From assembly GCA_025331445.1 (NCBI GenBank), contig JAIWNE010000100.1:58545-122544 (forward strand): a DNA stretch of 64,000 nt, given 5' to 3'. Positions 31,801-46,586 of this stretch are shown here, piece by piece. The notes beneath the pieces are model-generated. The model saw only the letters and a program-made list of their open reading frames with translations. It ran no database searches and was not told the origin of the DNA. How positions within the stretch are numbered: position 1 is the first letter of the stretch; every line of letters begins with the position of its first letter. This DNA comes from Blakeslea trispora. Taxonomy: Eukaryota > Mucoromycota > Mucoromycetes > Mucorales > Choanephoraceae. A program made the translations under genes and the position numbers.

Positions 31801-34453
31801 GTTTGTGTGTGTGTAGATTGAGAAAAGAAAAACAAGTTTTTTGAAGATTGGGGTTGCCTTATTTTATAGGAAATTCTAAAGTTAATTTTTTTTGATTAAT
31901 GTAGCCTTGCTCATATAGACTATAATTGGAAAGAAAGTAACGGAATAAAATGAGTTGCTCCGAGTAAACCCAGATTCTTTAGATTCCAACTTGGTTTGGT
32001 TACAAGATGGAAGACTGACTGAAACTCAGTTGTATGAAGATTTTGCTGTTTCCCTCGATTTAAAAAAGAGAGAAAAACGATAAATCATCTTTACTTATAA
32101 AACAAGAAAGACGTGTCAATCAAAAGGCAAAGTCAAGGACACGAGAAATGTTAAACTTCTAACAAGTTCAACTAATGTCATTTACGTAATTGATGACACA
32201 AAAATGATGGGCTAAAAGGAACTCATTTTCTCCAGCCTCAGTTACACTTGCTTAAAAGGGGGAGGGGTGATTCAATTTTTATAAATATGTCTAGTACTTT
32301 CATGCTCTCTTTCTTTCTGTTTTTTTTCTTTATCTTTAAAGCAAACTTTAAAACTAAAACAAAGTATCCTTTCTTTTAAGCTTGAATTTACTATCTATCA
32401 TTTCCTTTATAGTTTGGAATTAAACATCGTTTTTGGAGAAATTAGAGGTCATTTTCTGATTATTCTTTTATTTTTTTCCCCCCTCTTTTCTTTTGCATAA
32501 AAAGAAGGAACTTACGGGGAATCGTGGCGTTTTGGTGACACAAAGATTTAAATAGTTGGTGTTACAAACCAACAGTGCCATGAATGGCGCATATGCATGT
32601 TGTTTATATTGCGATAGTGTAATTCTAGAATCTTGGGCTGAATATAAGCTTCTGATATAAGCGTATTCTGTTTCTCTTGAGTAATTCTCTCCTGTGGTAT
32701 ACAAGTATCTGCTGGCAAGTTATTTGCTTGAAAAAGAAAAGAAAAAAGAGAAAAGAGTCAATGTGGTGCAAACAATAATAGTCTACTATTTGAATAGTGT
32801 TATCATCACACGGGACCTGAAACTTTCAATTGAGAAAGAAAGTATAATGGAAACATGTGAGCATAAAAAGAAAAAGAAAACTAGAGTGTTGTGCACGCAA
32901 TTCAATCTTAAATGGACGCCTTTTATTTTTCTTCCCTAAAAGATAATGACATGAAAACATACATGATTATGATTGTAATATTGAGGTCTTTTTAGATGGC
33001 CATGAATAGCTTGCTTTTCTTAAGAACCTCTACTTTTCCAGCTTCATACATAAAGATAATCTATCCAGACTCATTTATGTGAATGAGCATCTTACAAGCC
33101 AAACTTTGCAGCAAGTACAAAGCAATGAGGTCAAGTGATATCGTTGAATAGAAATTCATTGCAAAAAAACAAAAAAACACTAATAGCTCTCATCTAGTGT
33201 ATACTTTGTAGCATACATGCAAATTCACGATACAGGTACTGCCAAGAACATCTTATTATATCTTCAAACCCATCTAGTGAATTTCACCAATGAAACCATC
33301 AGTTGCTTTTTCGGGATCTTTAACATTCTTTTGTACACCATAAAGAAACAAAAATGCACACACATACACAATTAATGTGTCTTTAAGCTTAAAGCGTCTA
33401 AAGTGTATACCCTTCATTTTAAATAAAATCCATTGGGTAGATATCATCTAAACTATGAGAAACATGTCATATTATTGGCTTAAACAAAATGTGAGCAGTG
33501 GTTCTTATTTTGCTCGGTGACCACGGCTATATTGACTTTAGAAGAAAAAGAAAAGAAAGACCATTTACAATGATTAGCATCAATCAGTCTACAGTAAGAA
33601 AACAAAAAAAGGGCTTATATACACATCCCATAGACTTGCAATGATGTATCAATGCTCTTTTTACAGGGACTTTAATATGAAGCCTCTTAGAGTTCAATAG
33701 CATCAACTTGAGCTGATGAGTCACCCACAATTGAAAATAACGACGAAAGTTCAGTGTTAAGCATGTTATAAGTTTAAGTGAGGCGTTCAAGACAACGTCC
33801 AATTGAATCCTCTTTTCTTGAGAAAAAATAATAGAGACTGATTACTTTATTGTACCGCCTTTACTATTAATGACTACTTGAGCATTTGTCTTTCATACTA
33901 TATCAACCAATTTGTATAGAGCAAAATCAATTAATGATCTTACCTTACTTCCAGTAGGAAGTCCTCTAGTTCTGTAATATCCTTAACAAGCATGGCTATC
34001 TGAGTTGTTATACGCTGCTTCATCTACAGATACTCAAGTCTAGATTTTTGTGCAGACCAATGCTTAACTCTCTCTCTCTCTCTCTCTTTTCATCGAATGC
34101 TGTCTTTTCTAAAGACACACAGAAGCTCATGTATGGCACGCATCTGCCCTATCTTGTTAAAAACTCAAACACAAGAGGGAGCGCTTCTTGATTCAAGTAC
34201 CAGAACTAATAAAATATCAATGGATTTCTAGTGGTTCATGTTGCCTTTTACAAACTTGAAAGAAAAAGACCAAGGTCGCCTCGCCAACCCTCTCCTCTCT
34301 CTCTCTGTTTTTTTTTTGCTTAAGCCAAAACAATAAACTTGATTTCTTTTTCATAACTTCTTTGATTGATCAGTAAGAAAAAATGTATTGGATATTGAAG
34401 AAAAATGCAAAGTGAAATAAAATGTCTATTCTATGGATGTGTAAAGTAACAAC
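31801..34453. other. Intergenic, 2.6 kb
   Basis: AT-rich spacer with T/A and CT runs. Small ORFs are low-complexity. No gene, RNA or mobile element recognised. Confidence 0.5.
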
Positions 34454-35777
34454 TTAATCCTTCTTAGGAGGCTTTCCTAATAAAGCATGGTTGATTTCAA
34501 TGGCAGGTAATCTTGAAATAGCAGCACGACGGGCTTCTTGTTGTAAAACAGCACTATAGAAAAACAAGTGGGTTAGTTTTCTGTTGTTGAGGTAACAAAA
34601 CAATAATAATAAAAACTTACTCCATGATGACAAGAGCAGCCATAGATTCAACAATAGGAACAGCACGAGAGACTACACAAGGATCATGACGACCCTTAGC
34701 AGCCAAGACACCAGTAACACCATCATAATTAGCAGTTTCTTGATCTTGAGAAATAGTAGCAGCAGGTTTGAAAGCAACACGGAAATAGATGTTTTCACCA
34801 TTACTGATACCACCTTGGATACCACCCGAGTTATTAGTGACAGTACCAAAGGAACCATCTTCCTTGATGATAAAGGGGTCATTGTGTTCATGACCTGCCA
34901 TCTTTGTACCACCAAAGCCAGAACCAAACTCAAAGCCCTTAGTGGCAGGAATGGACAACATGGCATGTGCCATAACAGCCTCTAACTTATCAAAACAAGG
35001 CTCACCCAAACCTACAGGACACTTGCGAACAACACAAGTCACTGTACCACCAATAGAATCGCGTTCATGCGACTTTTGAGCAATCACTTCCTTCATGGCT
35101 TCAGCTGTTGGAGGATGAGGACAACGAGAGATATCGGCATCCACATCTTCACGAGTCAAGGTATCCATAAACTCAATCAATTCAGGCTCAGGTGAATCTG
35201 CATTTTCAAGTTCGCGAATGAAAGGCATGGCAACCTTACCCACACTTGAGGCAAAGGCCACGATTTCGACACCATAGGCGTCACGCAAGTACTTTTCAGC
35301 AATCGCACCAGCAGCTACACGGCCAATGGTCTCACGTGCACTTGCTCTACCACCACCAGAAGATGCCTTGACGCTGTATTTCTGAAGGTAAGTGTAATCG
35401 GCATGTGATGGACGAGGAAAGATGTCTGTATCGCTGTAATCGTGAGGTCTTTGGTCCAAGTTGGGTACTTGAATACCAATAGGTGTACCTAGAGTCACAC
35501 CAAATTCAGTACCTGACATAATTGTCACTTTATCTTTTTCATCACGCTATACGAAAAAAAAAACATGGATGAGTTCCTTGAGAACAAAACAGGGGAAAGT
35601 GATTCTTACAGGTGTCGTTAACTTGTTTTGACCAGGTCTTCTACGGGTTAATTGAGGTTGAATATCAGCCTCAGTTAAAGCCATACCAGGAGGACAACCA
35701 TCAATAATGGCACCAACACCCTTACAGTGAGATTCACCATAGGTTGTAACTCTGAAAGCTTTACCAAAAGTACTCAT
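34454..35777 (-). CDS. ARO2: Chorismate synthase
   Basis: Three exons (35777-35610, 35546-34621, 34553-34454) give 397 residues (yeast Aro2 376). It starts [22 protein letters not shown], the first family signature (GESHC). [12 protein letters not shown] is followed across intron 1 by [14 protein letters not shown]. Also visible are the second signature ([22 protein letters not shown]), [30 protein letters not shown] and the C-terminal [17 protein letters not shown]. It converts EPSP to chorismate in the shikimate pathway using reduced FMN; fungal enzymes are bifunctional with flavin reductase activity. Splice sites are standard (gtaaga...tag, gtaagt...tag). Confidence 0.97.
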
Positions 35778-36238
35778 GTTTGATTATGTTTGTTTGTTTT
35801 TGTCAAAAGAAACTAAAGAAAGAAGAAGAAGAAAAAAAAATAAAGGCAGCATAAGAGAGATAGTTGACAGAAGTCGGGGAGAGAAAAGGCAGTCATTTAA
35901 GTGATTGACTCATTTTGTATGAATTGCTCAACCTATTACGATCGTCTTTTTTAGCTGAAAAAGTATGCCAACCAATCAAATGATTTGCTTTTCCGACCAT
36001 TTCTGTCATTTTTTTTTTTTTTTTTCGCAAACTTTGATGTCTGAGATTGAAACTAAGTAAATCATACAAGATCCTAATAAATGCAAGCCAGAAAAAGGGT
36101 ATCTAATAGCTAAAGAAAACAAGTTTTTATAAAAAAAAAAAAAAAAGAATCTATCAATCCCGATTTAAAGTGACTTTCGCTCGTTGTAGAATAATCTCAA
36201 TTTGGATAGTCTCAACCCCATATTTGCAAAATCATGGC
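35778..36238. promoter_or_regulatory. ARO2 upstream region / SelO 3' region
   Basis: 460 bp between two minus-strand genes, with T16 and A15 runs. It presumably carries the ARO2 promoter and the SelO terminator. No amino-acid-control (TGACTC) site was confidently placed, although a TGACTC occurs at about 35906. Confidence 0.4.
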
Positions 36239-38310
<2,072 letters not shown>

Positions 38311-38499
38311 TTTCTTCTCTTAAGAAAAAAGAGAGGAATGACTTTCTCGTTTTAAAGCAAAAAAAAATAAGCGGAGATAACAATGTCAAATGGCCGAAAA
38401 CATCTGTCATTTTCAGTCCATAGTTCTCCCTCATAACAACGTCAATGGATTACATCAATTCAACATCAGTCAAAATCTACAACTTTTTTTTATTGTTCT

Positions 38500-39547
38500 T
38501 TAAACCCAAGAGTTTATCACTGCTACAAAGGGAACAGAGGCTTCCAAGAAATCCATGACTTTTTCAGTAAAGCCAGGACTGACCACCTCTTGATCTGTAA
38601 ATTCTCTGACAACAGCAAAAGAACGGAACCTCAGCAACTCAATCTCTGGATGATTCTTGTCAATGTCCTTGGGTGCCACTTTCAGCTTATCCTCTGAGCT
38701 AAGGACATCAACACCAGACTTGCCGTCAAACACATCTTTGATGGCATCTGTTGAAAGTGCTTCTCTCAAGAGATCACCATGTCGAATGATGCTTGATCTC
38801 ATGTTAGCTAAACGATGCTTATCCGGTTGCCACATACCTGCAGCAATGATCGAGTGGTTACCGGGACGAATGGACAAGAAATAGCCTGCATCCGCAAATT
38901 TACGTCCTGTTCGAGAAAAGCTAGCACTCAGGTTGATCTTGTAAGGCCGCTTGTCATTGGAAAACCGTAAATCGCGATTCTGACGATAGACAGCCTGTTT
39001 GGGTTCTTCTATCCGAATGCTTGGATCCACTTGAGCCAGTTCGTCTCGGATCAATCCACAAAAATCAATAAAATCTTGCTTGGCCTCTTGGAATTCTTTG
39101 GCCTTAAAGTGCATGAAATCCCTATCGTTGTTTTCGGCTAGTTCTGCAAGAAACTCGAGTGTTTTAGGTGAGAGTGAGTCTGGAAAGGGACTTCCCTTTG
39201 GATGAGGCACTTTGATTTTGGCAGGTTTCAGTTGAGTCACAACATCGTTGTCCGAGTCGTTGTTTTCTTTCGACTGGTTTTCTTCGGTATCGCTATATTG
39301 ATCACTTTCGGGCTCTTGTTTCTTTGGCTTTTTGCTCCTTTTTTTCTTGTCATTTTCTGGACTGGTTTTGGCGCGTTTCTGCTTGCTTTTGGAGAGTTGA
39401 TTACTACGCAATCCTGAATCACTTGCAAAGTCGCTGTCGCTTTCTTCATAAGAAGCTATTTTAGAGCCATATTAGCTTTCTTTTGTTTCTTCTCTTCTGC
39501 CGAGCGCATGACTTGCCTTGCTTTCTTTTGCGTAGTGTTTTTCCCAT
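38500..39547 (-). CDS. DUF2461 family protein
   Basis: Two exons, 39547-39517 and 39455-38500, give 328 residues. The intron starts GC (gcaagt) and ends tag, with a gctaat branch-like site. It is the only join found that links the short basic start (MGKTLRKRKQ) to the ASYEESDSDF segment in frame. Residues about 1-110 are charged Lys/Glu/Ser-rich and probably disordered. The DUF2461 domain follows (FLAELAENNDRDFMHF, YRQNRDLRFSNDKRPYK, FSRTGRKFADAGYFLSIRPG, AAGMWQPD, then DFLEASVPFVA at the end). DUF2461 proteins are widespread in bacteria and fungi with no established biochemical function. No better start was found downstream within the conserved part. Confidence 0.85.
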
Positions 39548-40168
39548 AATTTGTTTTTATGTAAAAGGGTTTTGTGCAACAATAAGAGAAAAAGACATTA
39601 TGCTATCAAGCTTATAAAAGAGGGAAACTGTGATATAAACTTTGATTGATAAATTCTAGCCAATCAGATTACTCACTATAGTCGGAGTGTTTCAAAACTT
39701 ATTTCAAAGTTGGCCTATAAATTGAATAGAAAAAAATTTTTTTTTAATTCTTTTTTTTTTTTTCTTTGTCCTTTTCAATGGGGAGATGCTTATCCAAGTG
39801 AGGTTACTACTGATGGGTAAATGCCGAAACCCAAACATTACTTTGTAGTGTTTACTTGCGATCAGAAGGCTTTAGTTATCTTTCTGATCAATTTTTGGAA
39901 ACCCTTGAAAAAGGGTTTTTTTTATTTAAAAATATAATATTTTTGAATTTTATTATTATTAATCTATATATTAAAATGAGTAAAGAAGGGAATGGAAAAG
40001 TGAAGGAGGAGGGGGGGGGGGGGGGGGCAAAGGCACAAAAGCGGCAAGAAGAAAAAGAGGCAATGGGTGACAAAAAAAAAACCGAGAAAATTGAGAGTTG
40101 TTGGCATACAAATTGTTCATGAATAAATTAAAATAAAATAGCATAAAAAAATAATTAGTAAAATTGAA
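39548..40168. other. Intergenic with poly-G run
   Basis: 620 bp, AT-rich, with a 17-nt G run at 40011-40027 and long T runs. An 88-residue plus-strand ORF here is Gly/Lys low complexity and is not called. Confidence 0.5.
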
Positions 40169-41229
40169 TTATTTGCCTCTTCTGATTTTTCGCTTGGTGT
40201 GATCTTCTGGTTCTGATTTCCTTCGACGATTAGAAAGGGTGGTGATGGATTTGTTTCTAGAGATACTTTCGTGCTGTTGATAGACACGCATTAAAGGCAT
40301 TGAGATACGATGAAGCAATCGCTTTTGATCTTGAGGTGTTTCATCTAATTGAGCCATGGGTTCAATAGGCGAATAGACAAGTGGTTTAGGAGGGTATTGA
40401 GTGATGGTTGGTGGACTGGTAGGGACAGAGGGGGCAGGTGGTATACTATGGGAGCCAGTGGCAACTGTGGTATTGGTCGTTGGTATAGCAATCGTCGTTT
40501 TCATCAACACTTTGGTGGCCTTGGGCTGTGATGGTGATAGAGATAATGCCGGTGTGGATCGATGTGCTATTGAGATGGGAGGATCGTCTGGTTTGACCTT
40601 TTTCCATGCGTCAAATTTTGATTTTAGGAATGCGGACGATCGACGAAGTAGGTCACTTGCTGAAACAGATGTCGGTCGTCTACTGGCATTAGAAGAAGGG
40701 CGCTGTATGCTTTCTTGTCCTCGTATGCTTTCCCGTATACTTTCTCGTTCTCGTATACTTTCATGTTCTGTACTACGTTGATGTAAACTATTATCGTTGT
40801 TGGTATGATGACTGTTATCGTCGTCATCGTCTATAGCATGATCTAACTGAACAGGTTCTTCATCACTTGAATATGGCAACCCGATAGATGATTCTGGAGA
40901 TGGTCCCTGTTTGTTTTATATGTTTTTAGTTTAAAGAAGTGTCAAATTGCCTAAATTGGATCAGGTCCACGCTTCTTGCCCTCATTTTTCTTTCTTTTTT
41001 TTTTTTACTTTTCTTTTTCAAAAAGACACACACATACACACGCTCTTTCTTTTTCGAAATATATATAAAAAAAAAATCTTACTTGTGATGCGAATCCCAA
41101 CTCAAAATGTAATTGTGAACGTTTCTTGTCAAATTGACGTAACAAATCCCTTGAGAACGCTGTTTCTGAATCATCAACGTCGGAAGTGATACTACTCGGT
41201 AGTGAAAGTTTATGAAGGCTGGTTGTCAT
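40169..41229 (-). CDS. Ser/Thr/Pro-rich protein, unrecognised
   Basis: Two exons, 41229-41083 and 40906-40169 (intron gtaaga...cag), give 294 residues. The N-terminus (MTTSLHKLSLPSS, then FSRDLLRQFDKKRSQLHFELGF) looks ordered. The middle has an Asp run (AIDDDDDN) and an imperfect repeat of ESIRE/ESIRG. A helix-like segment SASDLLRRSSAFLKSKFDAWKKVK follows, then Pro/Thr-rich linker (IPPAPSVPTSPPT), and a basic C-terminus (RRRKSEPEDHTKRKIRRGK) that could serve as a nuclear localisation signal. I do not recognise a domain and infer no function. Composition suggests a largely disordered regulatory protein with many potential phosphosites. Confidence 0.65.
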
Positions 41230-41498
41230 GGAATCTAATGACACTCTATAATAATAATAAAAAAAGAAAGAAAAAGAGACAAAATAAATAAATAAAAAAA
41301 AAATAAAAAAACTAAAATAATTTCTGTCACTTTGCACGTGTCAAATAATAATAATAAAAATCTATTTTTTTTTTTAATATGATCAACACAGCAAAAAAAA
41401 TAAAAAAAAATGGCATAAACAAGGAGTGAAATAAAATAATATTATAAATAAAAGAAAGAAAGAGGGTATCATTATTTTTGCTAATAAAATAAAAAAAA

Positions 41499-43423
41499 TT
41501 AATGGCGATGAATCCCTAGCAACTTTAGATCTTCATTTAAATCATGCGCATTTAAACCAGCAGGGTTTGGTGCCATTGGAAAGCCAATTGCTTCCTTGAT
41601 ATCTTGTAATTCACCCGTTTCCTCCTTTAACTCTCGTTTATGTGCAATCATTTCACGACCATCAGGAAACAAATGTCCATCTAATTAGAATCAGTTCAGC
41701 CATTCTTTCTTTTTTCTTATCTGAGGTAGTTTCTTACTTTTAGAAGGATCATTTAACTTTGAACGTTCATCTTCTATACTCCAACGTTTACCGTTAATCT
41801 GTTCCAATAATTGACGCCGAAGTGCATTTCTTTGAGACTAAGGTAAGGTGCATTAGTTTATGTTGATGTGATAGGTGGTTGAACTTACGATAAAGTGAAT
41901 ATTGGCTTGGTATTCAAATCCTTCAAATTGTTGTCTAAAATTAGCATGTTGATATCTTCGCCAGGCTTCAGCACTGTGAATACGCTTTCCTTTCTTTTCT
42001 TCTATTTCTGCCATCAAAGTCACCAATTCAGGATGCGTTCCATTGGCTATCATGATAGCTTCTTCATTTAATTCAGACATCTTTTCTTGATACATCCTAA
42101 AGAAAACTTACAGGTGAGTTGTGATTTGTTTGGAAATGAATGTTTCTTTACTTGTCGCGTAATCTAGCAAATTCAACTTCAATATGTGTTAATGCGTCAA
42201 GCGCTTCTTTATGTCGTTGCTGGTAATCATGGTCATCTTAAAAAAAAAGCATCAGTATCTTCCTCCTCTAAATCTCTTTTAACTTGCTCTTTCTTACCAT
42301 GCGACTCATGATTGGCTGGTTCAACCAGATCTTCTTTTCTCTTTTTCTTTTCTTTGCTCTGTAGATCTTCCATTTCTTCCTCTAGTTCCTCTCCTTCATC
42401 CTTTTCTGGTGGAACTGTCTTGGGTGATTCTGGTGGATGTTCAATGTCACTCTTATCGACCACTGGTTTCTTTGGTTTGTCAGTGGTACTGGCAGTAGAA
42501 GTTTCGGGCGTATCCTCTGAAATATCCATTGGATCTTCCTCTTCCTTCTTGATGACAGGTTCATCCTTACTCTGTCTTCGGCGCGGCCTGGAGGTTTCTA
42601 GCTCAAGTATAGACGATCGAGATACGCGTCGTCTTTTATTCTTTGGCACAGTCTCGTCACTACTACCATGGCGCGTATGTTGGATATGATGACGACTCGT
42701 GTCTTCTTCATCATCAGCTGAATCGTAAGCAACGCGATGACTTGTATGGTTGCTATGTGTGGTATGAGAACTTGATGGATCGGATAGTTTAGGTCGTTTA
42801 GATTCGGGTGGTTCATTGCTATCAGTAGAGTCCTTTTTGTGTGTGCTCTTTCTGCCCAGACTGTCTTTTCGGCGTTTTCTAGTGGTGGGTTTCTTTTCTT
42901 CTTCTTCTTCTTCATCATCTTCCTTTTCACTTTTTATACTTGCCATTTCCTCTGTCTGTTTTGAGAGAGGTTCAACGAGAGGAAGTTCTGGTGAAGCAGA
43001 TCTAGAGAGAGGGAAATCTTCAGGAACAGAGGATAAAGGTGAAGCAGAGTCTTGTTCGTCTTCCTCTGTTGGTCTAGTGGTGGTGGTCATTGTCTTTGCA
43101 TCTTCCTCATCTTCTTCATCCTCTTCTTCATCAGACAAAGATCCAGCCGAGCCTGCTTGCAATATACTGTTCAAGGCAGACAGGTCATCATCGCTATCAT
43201 CCTCTTCGTCGTCGTTACTGTTGCCTTTCTTATGTTTCTCCTCTTCTTCTTCTTCTTCTTCGTCGTCGTCTTGTAGTTTATCGGTAGGTGTTAAAGGGCC
43301 TTCACCCTCCAGTTGCTCATCAGCACTCAGGGCAGAAGGAGAGGAACCTAAAGATAGTTTGGAGCCTTGGTGGGCATTGTTTTCTTCTGTAGCGTGGCTA
43401 TCCATTGTGGTATGATAATCCAT
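41499..43423 (-). CDS. Sds3/Dep1-like subunit of histone deacetylase complex
   Basis: Five exons (43423-42298, 42236-42152, 42096-41889, 41837-41738, 41680-41499) give 566 residues. The first 375 residues are highly acidic and Ser-rich with Glu/Asp runs and basic patches (KRRKDSLGRK, KNKRRRVSR). The rest is the Sds3-like domain, visible only after splicing: EALDALTHIEVEFARLRDKMYQEKM, then MIANGTHPELVTLMAEIEEKKGKR, AWRRYQHANFRQQFEG. Sds3-like proteins (yeast Sds3 and Dep1; human SUDS3 and BRMS1) scaffold Rpd3L/Sin3 histone deacetylase. The long acidic N-terminus is more like Dep1 than Sds3. Splice sites are standard. Large antisense ORFs across the acidic region are low-complexity shadows. Confidence 0.85.
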
Positions 43424-43547
43424 AAATTATACAGCTGTATCTGTTTCTTTTCTTTCTGAAATATACGCGTTGCAAAAAGGTATTGTTTAGAGATAGGTGT
43501 ATCAGCCCAGAAAATAAGTGGTAGTAATAATGAAGGAGGAGGAAGAG

Positions 43548-43594
<47 letters not shown>

Positions 43595-44713
43595 GGTTGA
43601 TAGTAAGTGAATGCACACGAAAATGTATGTTCTTCAAGAAAAAAAAAAAGATATTAGAAAGTGGGCTATCAGATATTGGATGAAAGTGGAAAATTTTAAT
43701 TGAAAATTTCAATCGTGTGTCGACGTCACGCATTAGGGATAAATTTGTGTTAGGACAGAATTTTGGTCTCTAGGTCAATCTTTGTATTCTACTTTCTAAC
43801 GTAGGTAATTTGGCATAACCGCTTGTTCAATCGAGTAAACTGTTGCTAGAATTATGGGAGGAGAATGTCGATATAGGTTGCCTAACATGAGTGAATTGAA
43901 AGCAAATTTAACATGAGCCCTTTTTTTTGAATATCTTTATTCTCAAGAATGGACAAGTGGAATTTCAAACACTCAGATAATACAACAGCTTGAATCAAGT
44001 GCTATGACAATTGAAAATCAAGACAAAAAAGAAATTAGACAGCAGTTGTCTCGATTCAAGAGTGTTTTCTTCAAGACAAGATTGGCCAACCCTTTAACTT
44101 GTATCGTCTCAAGCACTAAAATACCATGAAATTCAAGAGCACACTTATATAAAAGTGTACAAGAGTCTTCTCAAGCAAAGCAACAATTGTATCAATGCAC
44201 AACTTGAAATTCATTCTCCTCCACTTTCTTTGCGGGGAATTAATTGAGGTTGTTAATGACCAAGTCTTTCAGGGCCTTGAGTGACATGCAAAGACTTCAA
44301 ATATATATGGTATACATTCAAGTATATTTCTAATGTGCTAATTGATTGATTGGAATCATTTGTATTCTATGTTGAATTTGTTGTTATAAAGCTTCATAGT
44401 TGCATACAAGTAGCTCACATATAAAAATTGTTGTCTTTATTAAAAAAAAAAAAAAGACTTGCCCTCTCTTTTTACAATGATGCTAGCGTACGTTTCTTAT
44501 TCTTAAAACCAAGTATGCTAAACAGGATGTTTGAATCGTGTCAACTATCGAGATCTTTCTTGCAAATAAAGAAAAGAAAAAAAAAAGTACACATTCCGTG
44601 GCTTAGCAAAATTAAAACTGACAATGACTCACTCATTTTGTTTGAATTTCATACGGTTTCCCATTTTCTCTCTCTCTCTCTCTCTCTTTTTTATTCCCCC
44701 CCTCTTGTTGACC
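43424..44713. other. Divergent intergenic region
   Basis: 1.3 kb between divergent genes, holding the promoters of the Sds3-like gene and tyrosyl-tRNA synthetase. It has a (GA)n microsatellite at 43552-43590 in the leader of the minus-strand gene and a CT run just before the plus-strand ATG. No other gene seen. Confidence 0.5.
43552..43590. repeat. (GA)n microsatellite
   Basis: About 19 GA dinucleotides, 130-170 bp upstream of the Sds3-like start. GA/CT tracts are common promoter elements in fungi; function here is not shown. Confidence 0.9.
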
Positions 44714-45969
44714 ATGAGCAATTTGACACCTGAACAAAAATACGATCTCATCACTCGTAACCTCCAAGAAGTTCTTGGTGGTGATGAAATGAAAAAGATT
44801 CTTGCTGAACGTGACCTCAAGATGTATTGGGGTACTGCTCCTACCGGTAAACCTCATATTGGTTACTTTGTCCCAATGACAAAGATTGCCGACTTTTTAT
44901 CTGCCGGTGTTGAGGTATAGGACGAGACAAGACAAAAAAGAAAGAAAGCTAATTCATGCATTAGATGAGCATTCTTTTGGCTGATATTCATGCTTTCCTT
45001 GACAACATGAAAGCTCCTCTTGAACTTGTTCAACATCGTGTCAAATATTACGAAGCCATGATCAAGACTGTCTTGACTTCCCTCGGCGTGCCTATTGAAA
45101 AACTTAGATTTGTCGTTGGTTCAAGTTACGAACTTTCAAAGGAATACACCATGGATAACTTCCGTCTCTGTGCCATGGTTACGGAACACGATGCCAAGAG
45201 AGCCGGTGCTGAAGTCGTCAAGCAAGTCGCATCCCCTCTCTTGTCCGGTCTGATGTACCCCGGTATGCAAGCTTTGGATGAAGAATACTTGGGTTGTGAT
45301 GCTCAATTTGGTGGTGTTGATCAACGCAAGATTTTCATTTTGGCCGAAAAGTACATGCCCTTGTTGGGTTACAAGAAGCGCTCTCACTTGATGAACCCTA
45401 TGGTACCTGGTTTGACTGGTAGTAAGATGTCTGCCTCCGATCCTGATTCCAAGATTGATTTCTTGGATAGTCCCAAGGATGTTCAAAAGAAGATCAAAAA
45501 GGCCTTTTGTGAAGAAGGTAACATTGAGGAAAACGGTATCTTGTCTTTCATCAAGTCTGTCTATTTCCCTCTCAAGTCCTTGAACGGTAAGCCTGTCTTT
45601 ACCTGTATTCGTCCTGAGCAATATGGTGGTAATATGGTCTATGATAACTATGAGGCTCTTGAAAAGGATTTTGCTGACAAGAAGGTTCATCCTGGTGATT
45701 TGAAGGCTGGTGTGATTGCTGCTATCAATGAATTGTTGGATCCTGTTCGTAAGGCCTTTGAGGATCCTGAACTTCAAAAGTTGGTTGAATTGGCCTATCC
45801 TACTCCTAAGCCTGCTGAAAAGGTGAACCCCAAGAAGGATAAGAAGGAAAAGAAGAAGGCTGAAAGAGCTGCTGCTTTGGCTGCTAAGGCTGCTGCTGCT
45901 GCTGAAAATGGTGAGGTTCCTGCTACTGCTACTGCTGCTGTTGAAGAACAAAAGAAGGAAGAGCAATAA
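44714..45969 (+). CDS. TYS1: Cytoplasmic tyrosyl-tRNA synthetase
   Basis: Two exons, 44714-44914 and 44965-45969 (50-nt intron gtatag...ttag), give 401 residues. Class I signatures: [10 protein letters not shown] (HIGH motif at about 48-51) and GSKMSASD (KMSKS motif at about 222-226). The tyrosine site region [16 protein letters not shown] is also present. It charges tRNA-Tyr with tyrosine. The C-terminus is a Lys/Ala-rich tail ([25 protein letters not shown]) as in yeast Tys1, without the EMAPII-like domain of the animal enzyme. A CT-rich tract immediately precedes the ATG. A 313-residue antisense ORF is a codon-bias shadow. Confidence 0.96.
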
Positions 45970-46586
45970 ATCTAATATTCCAGTCTTCATCTCCCCCCCC
46001 CCCTTGTTTCTCTCTATCTCTCTCTTATCAACAAAATGCATTACACACACACACACACAAACACGCAACACCAACATATTTATACACTTTTTGTTTTAGA
46101 ACAATCATTAAACAATGACTCTCTCTTTTTTTTTATATGTGCAATACCAAAATATACCTTTTTTTTTGTATCTTCATTATATCAGGTTATAAACTTGACT
46201 ATGGCCCTAGAAAGAGAGCAACCAATTCTTAAATCGGCAAATGTTATTTTCTGTACTAAAAAAAGAATCAAATGCTTGTGCAATCTCGTGTTTTAGAGGG
46301 GGAAATCTGATGGATATGATACTCTCTCACACACTCTTGTTTCACGTAGTGCTATAGAAGATAAGACGCATCTGACTCATCATTACGCCCAATCCCTGTT
46401 GATCATCGAGCCAATCAACAAGACTGTTTTGTTCACTACAAAGATAAAGACGCGTCTATGTTAAACAAGTACTTTATTGAATGAGAAAGTTGTTTATAAA
46501 TAGTCAGAATGAAAAAAGATGATGTATGCATGTAGAAACGGGGGGGATGATATAATAATGTAACGGATGAAGTTTGTACAAGAGAT
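45970..46586. other. Convergent intergenic region
   Basis: About 620 bp between convergent genes, with a C run near 45992-46003 and CT/CA runs. It serves as the 3' ends of both neighbours; no gene seen. Confidence 0.5.

Noticed and set aside
42816..43415. 199-residue Ser-rich ORF on the plus strand
   Set aside because: Antisense of Glu/Asp runs (GAA/GAT) in the Sds3-like gene; low complexity.
45136..46077. 313-residue ORF antisense to tyrosyl-tRNA synthetase
   Set aside because: Shadow of a codon-biased gene; no domain and Ser/Leu runs opposite the Lys/Ala tail.
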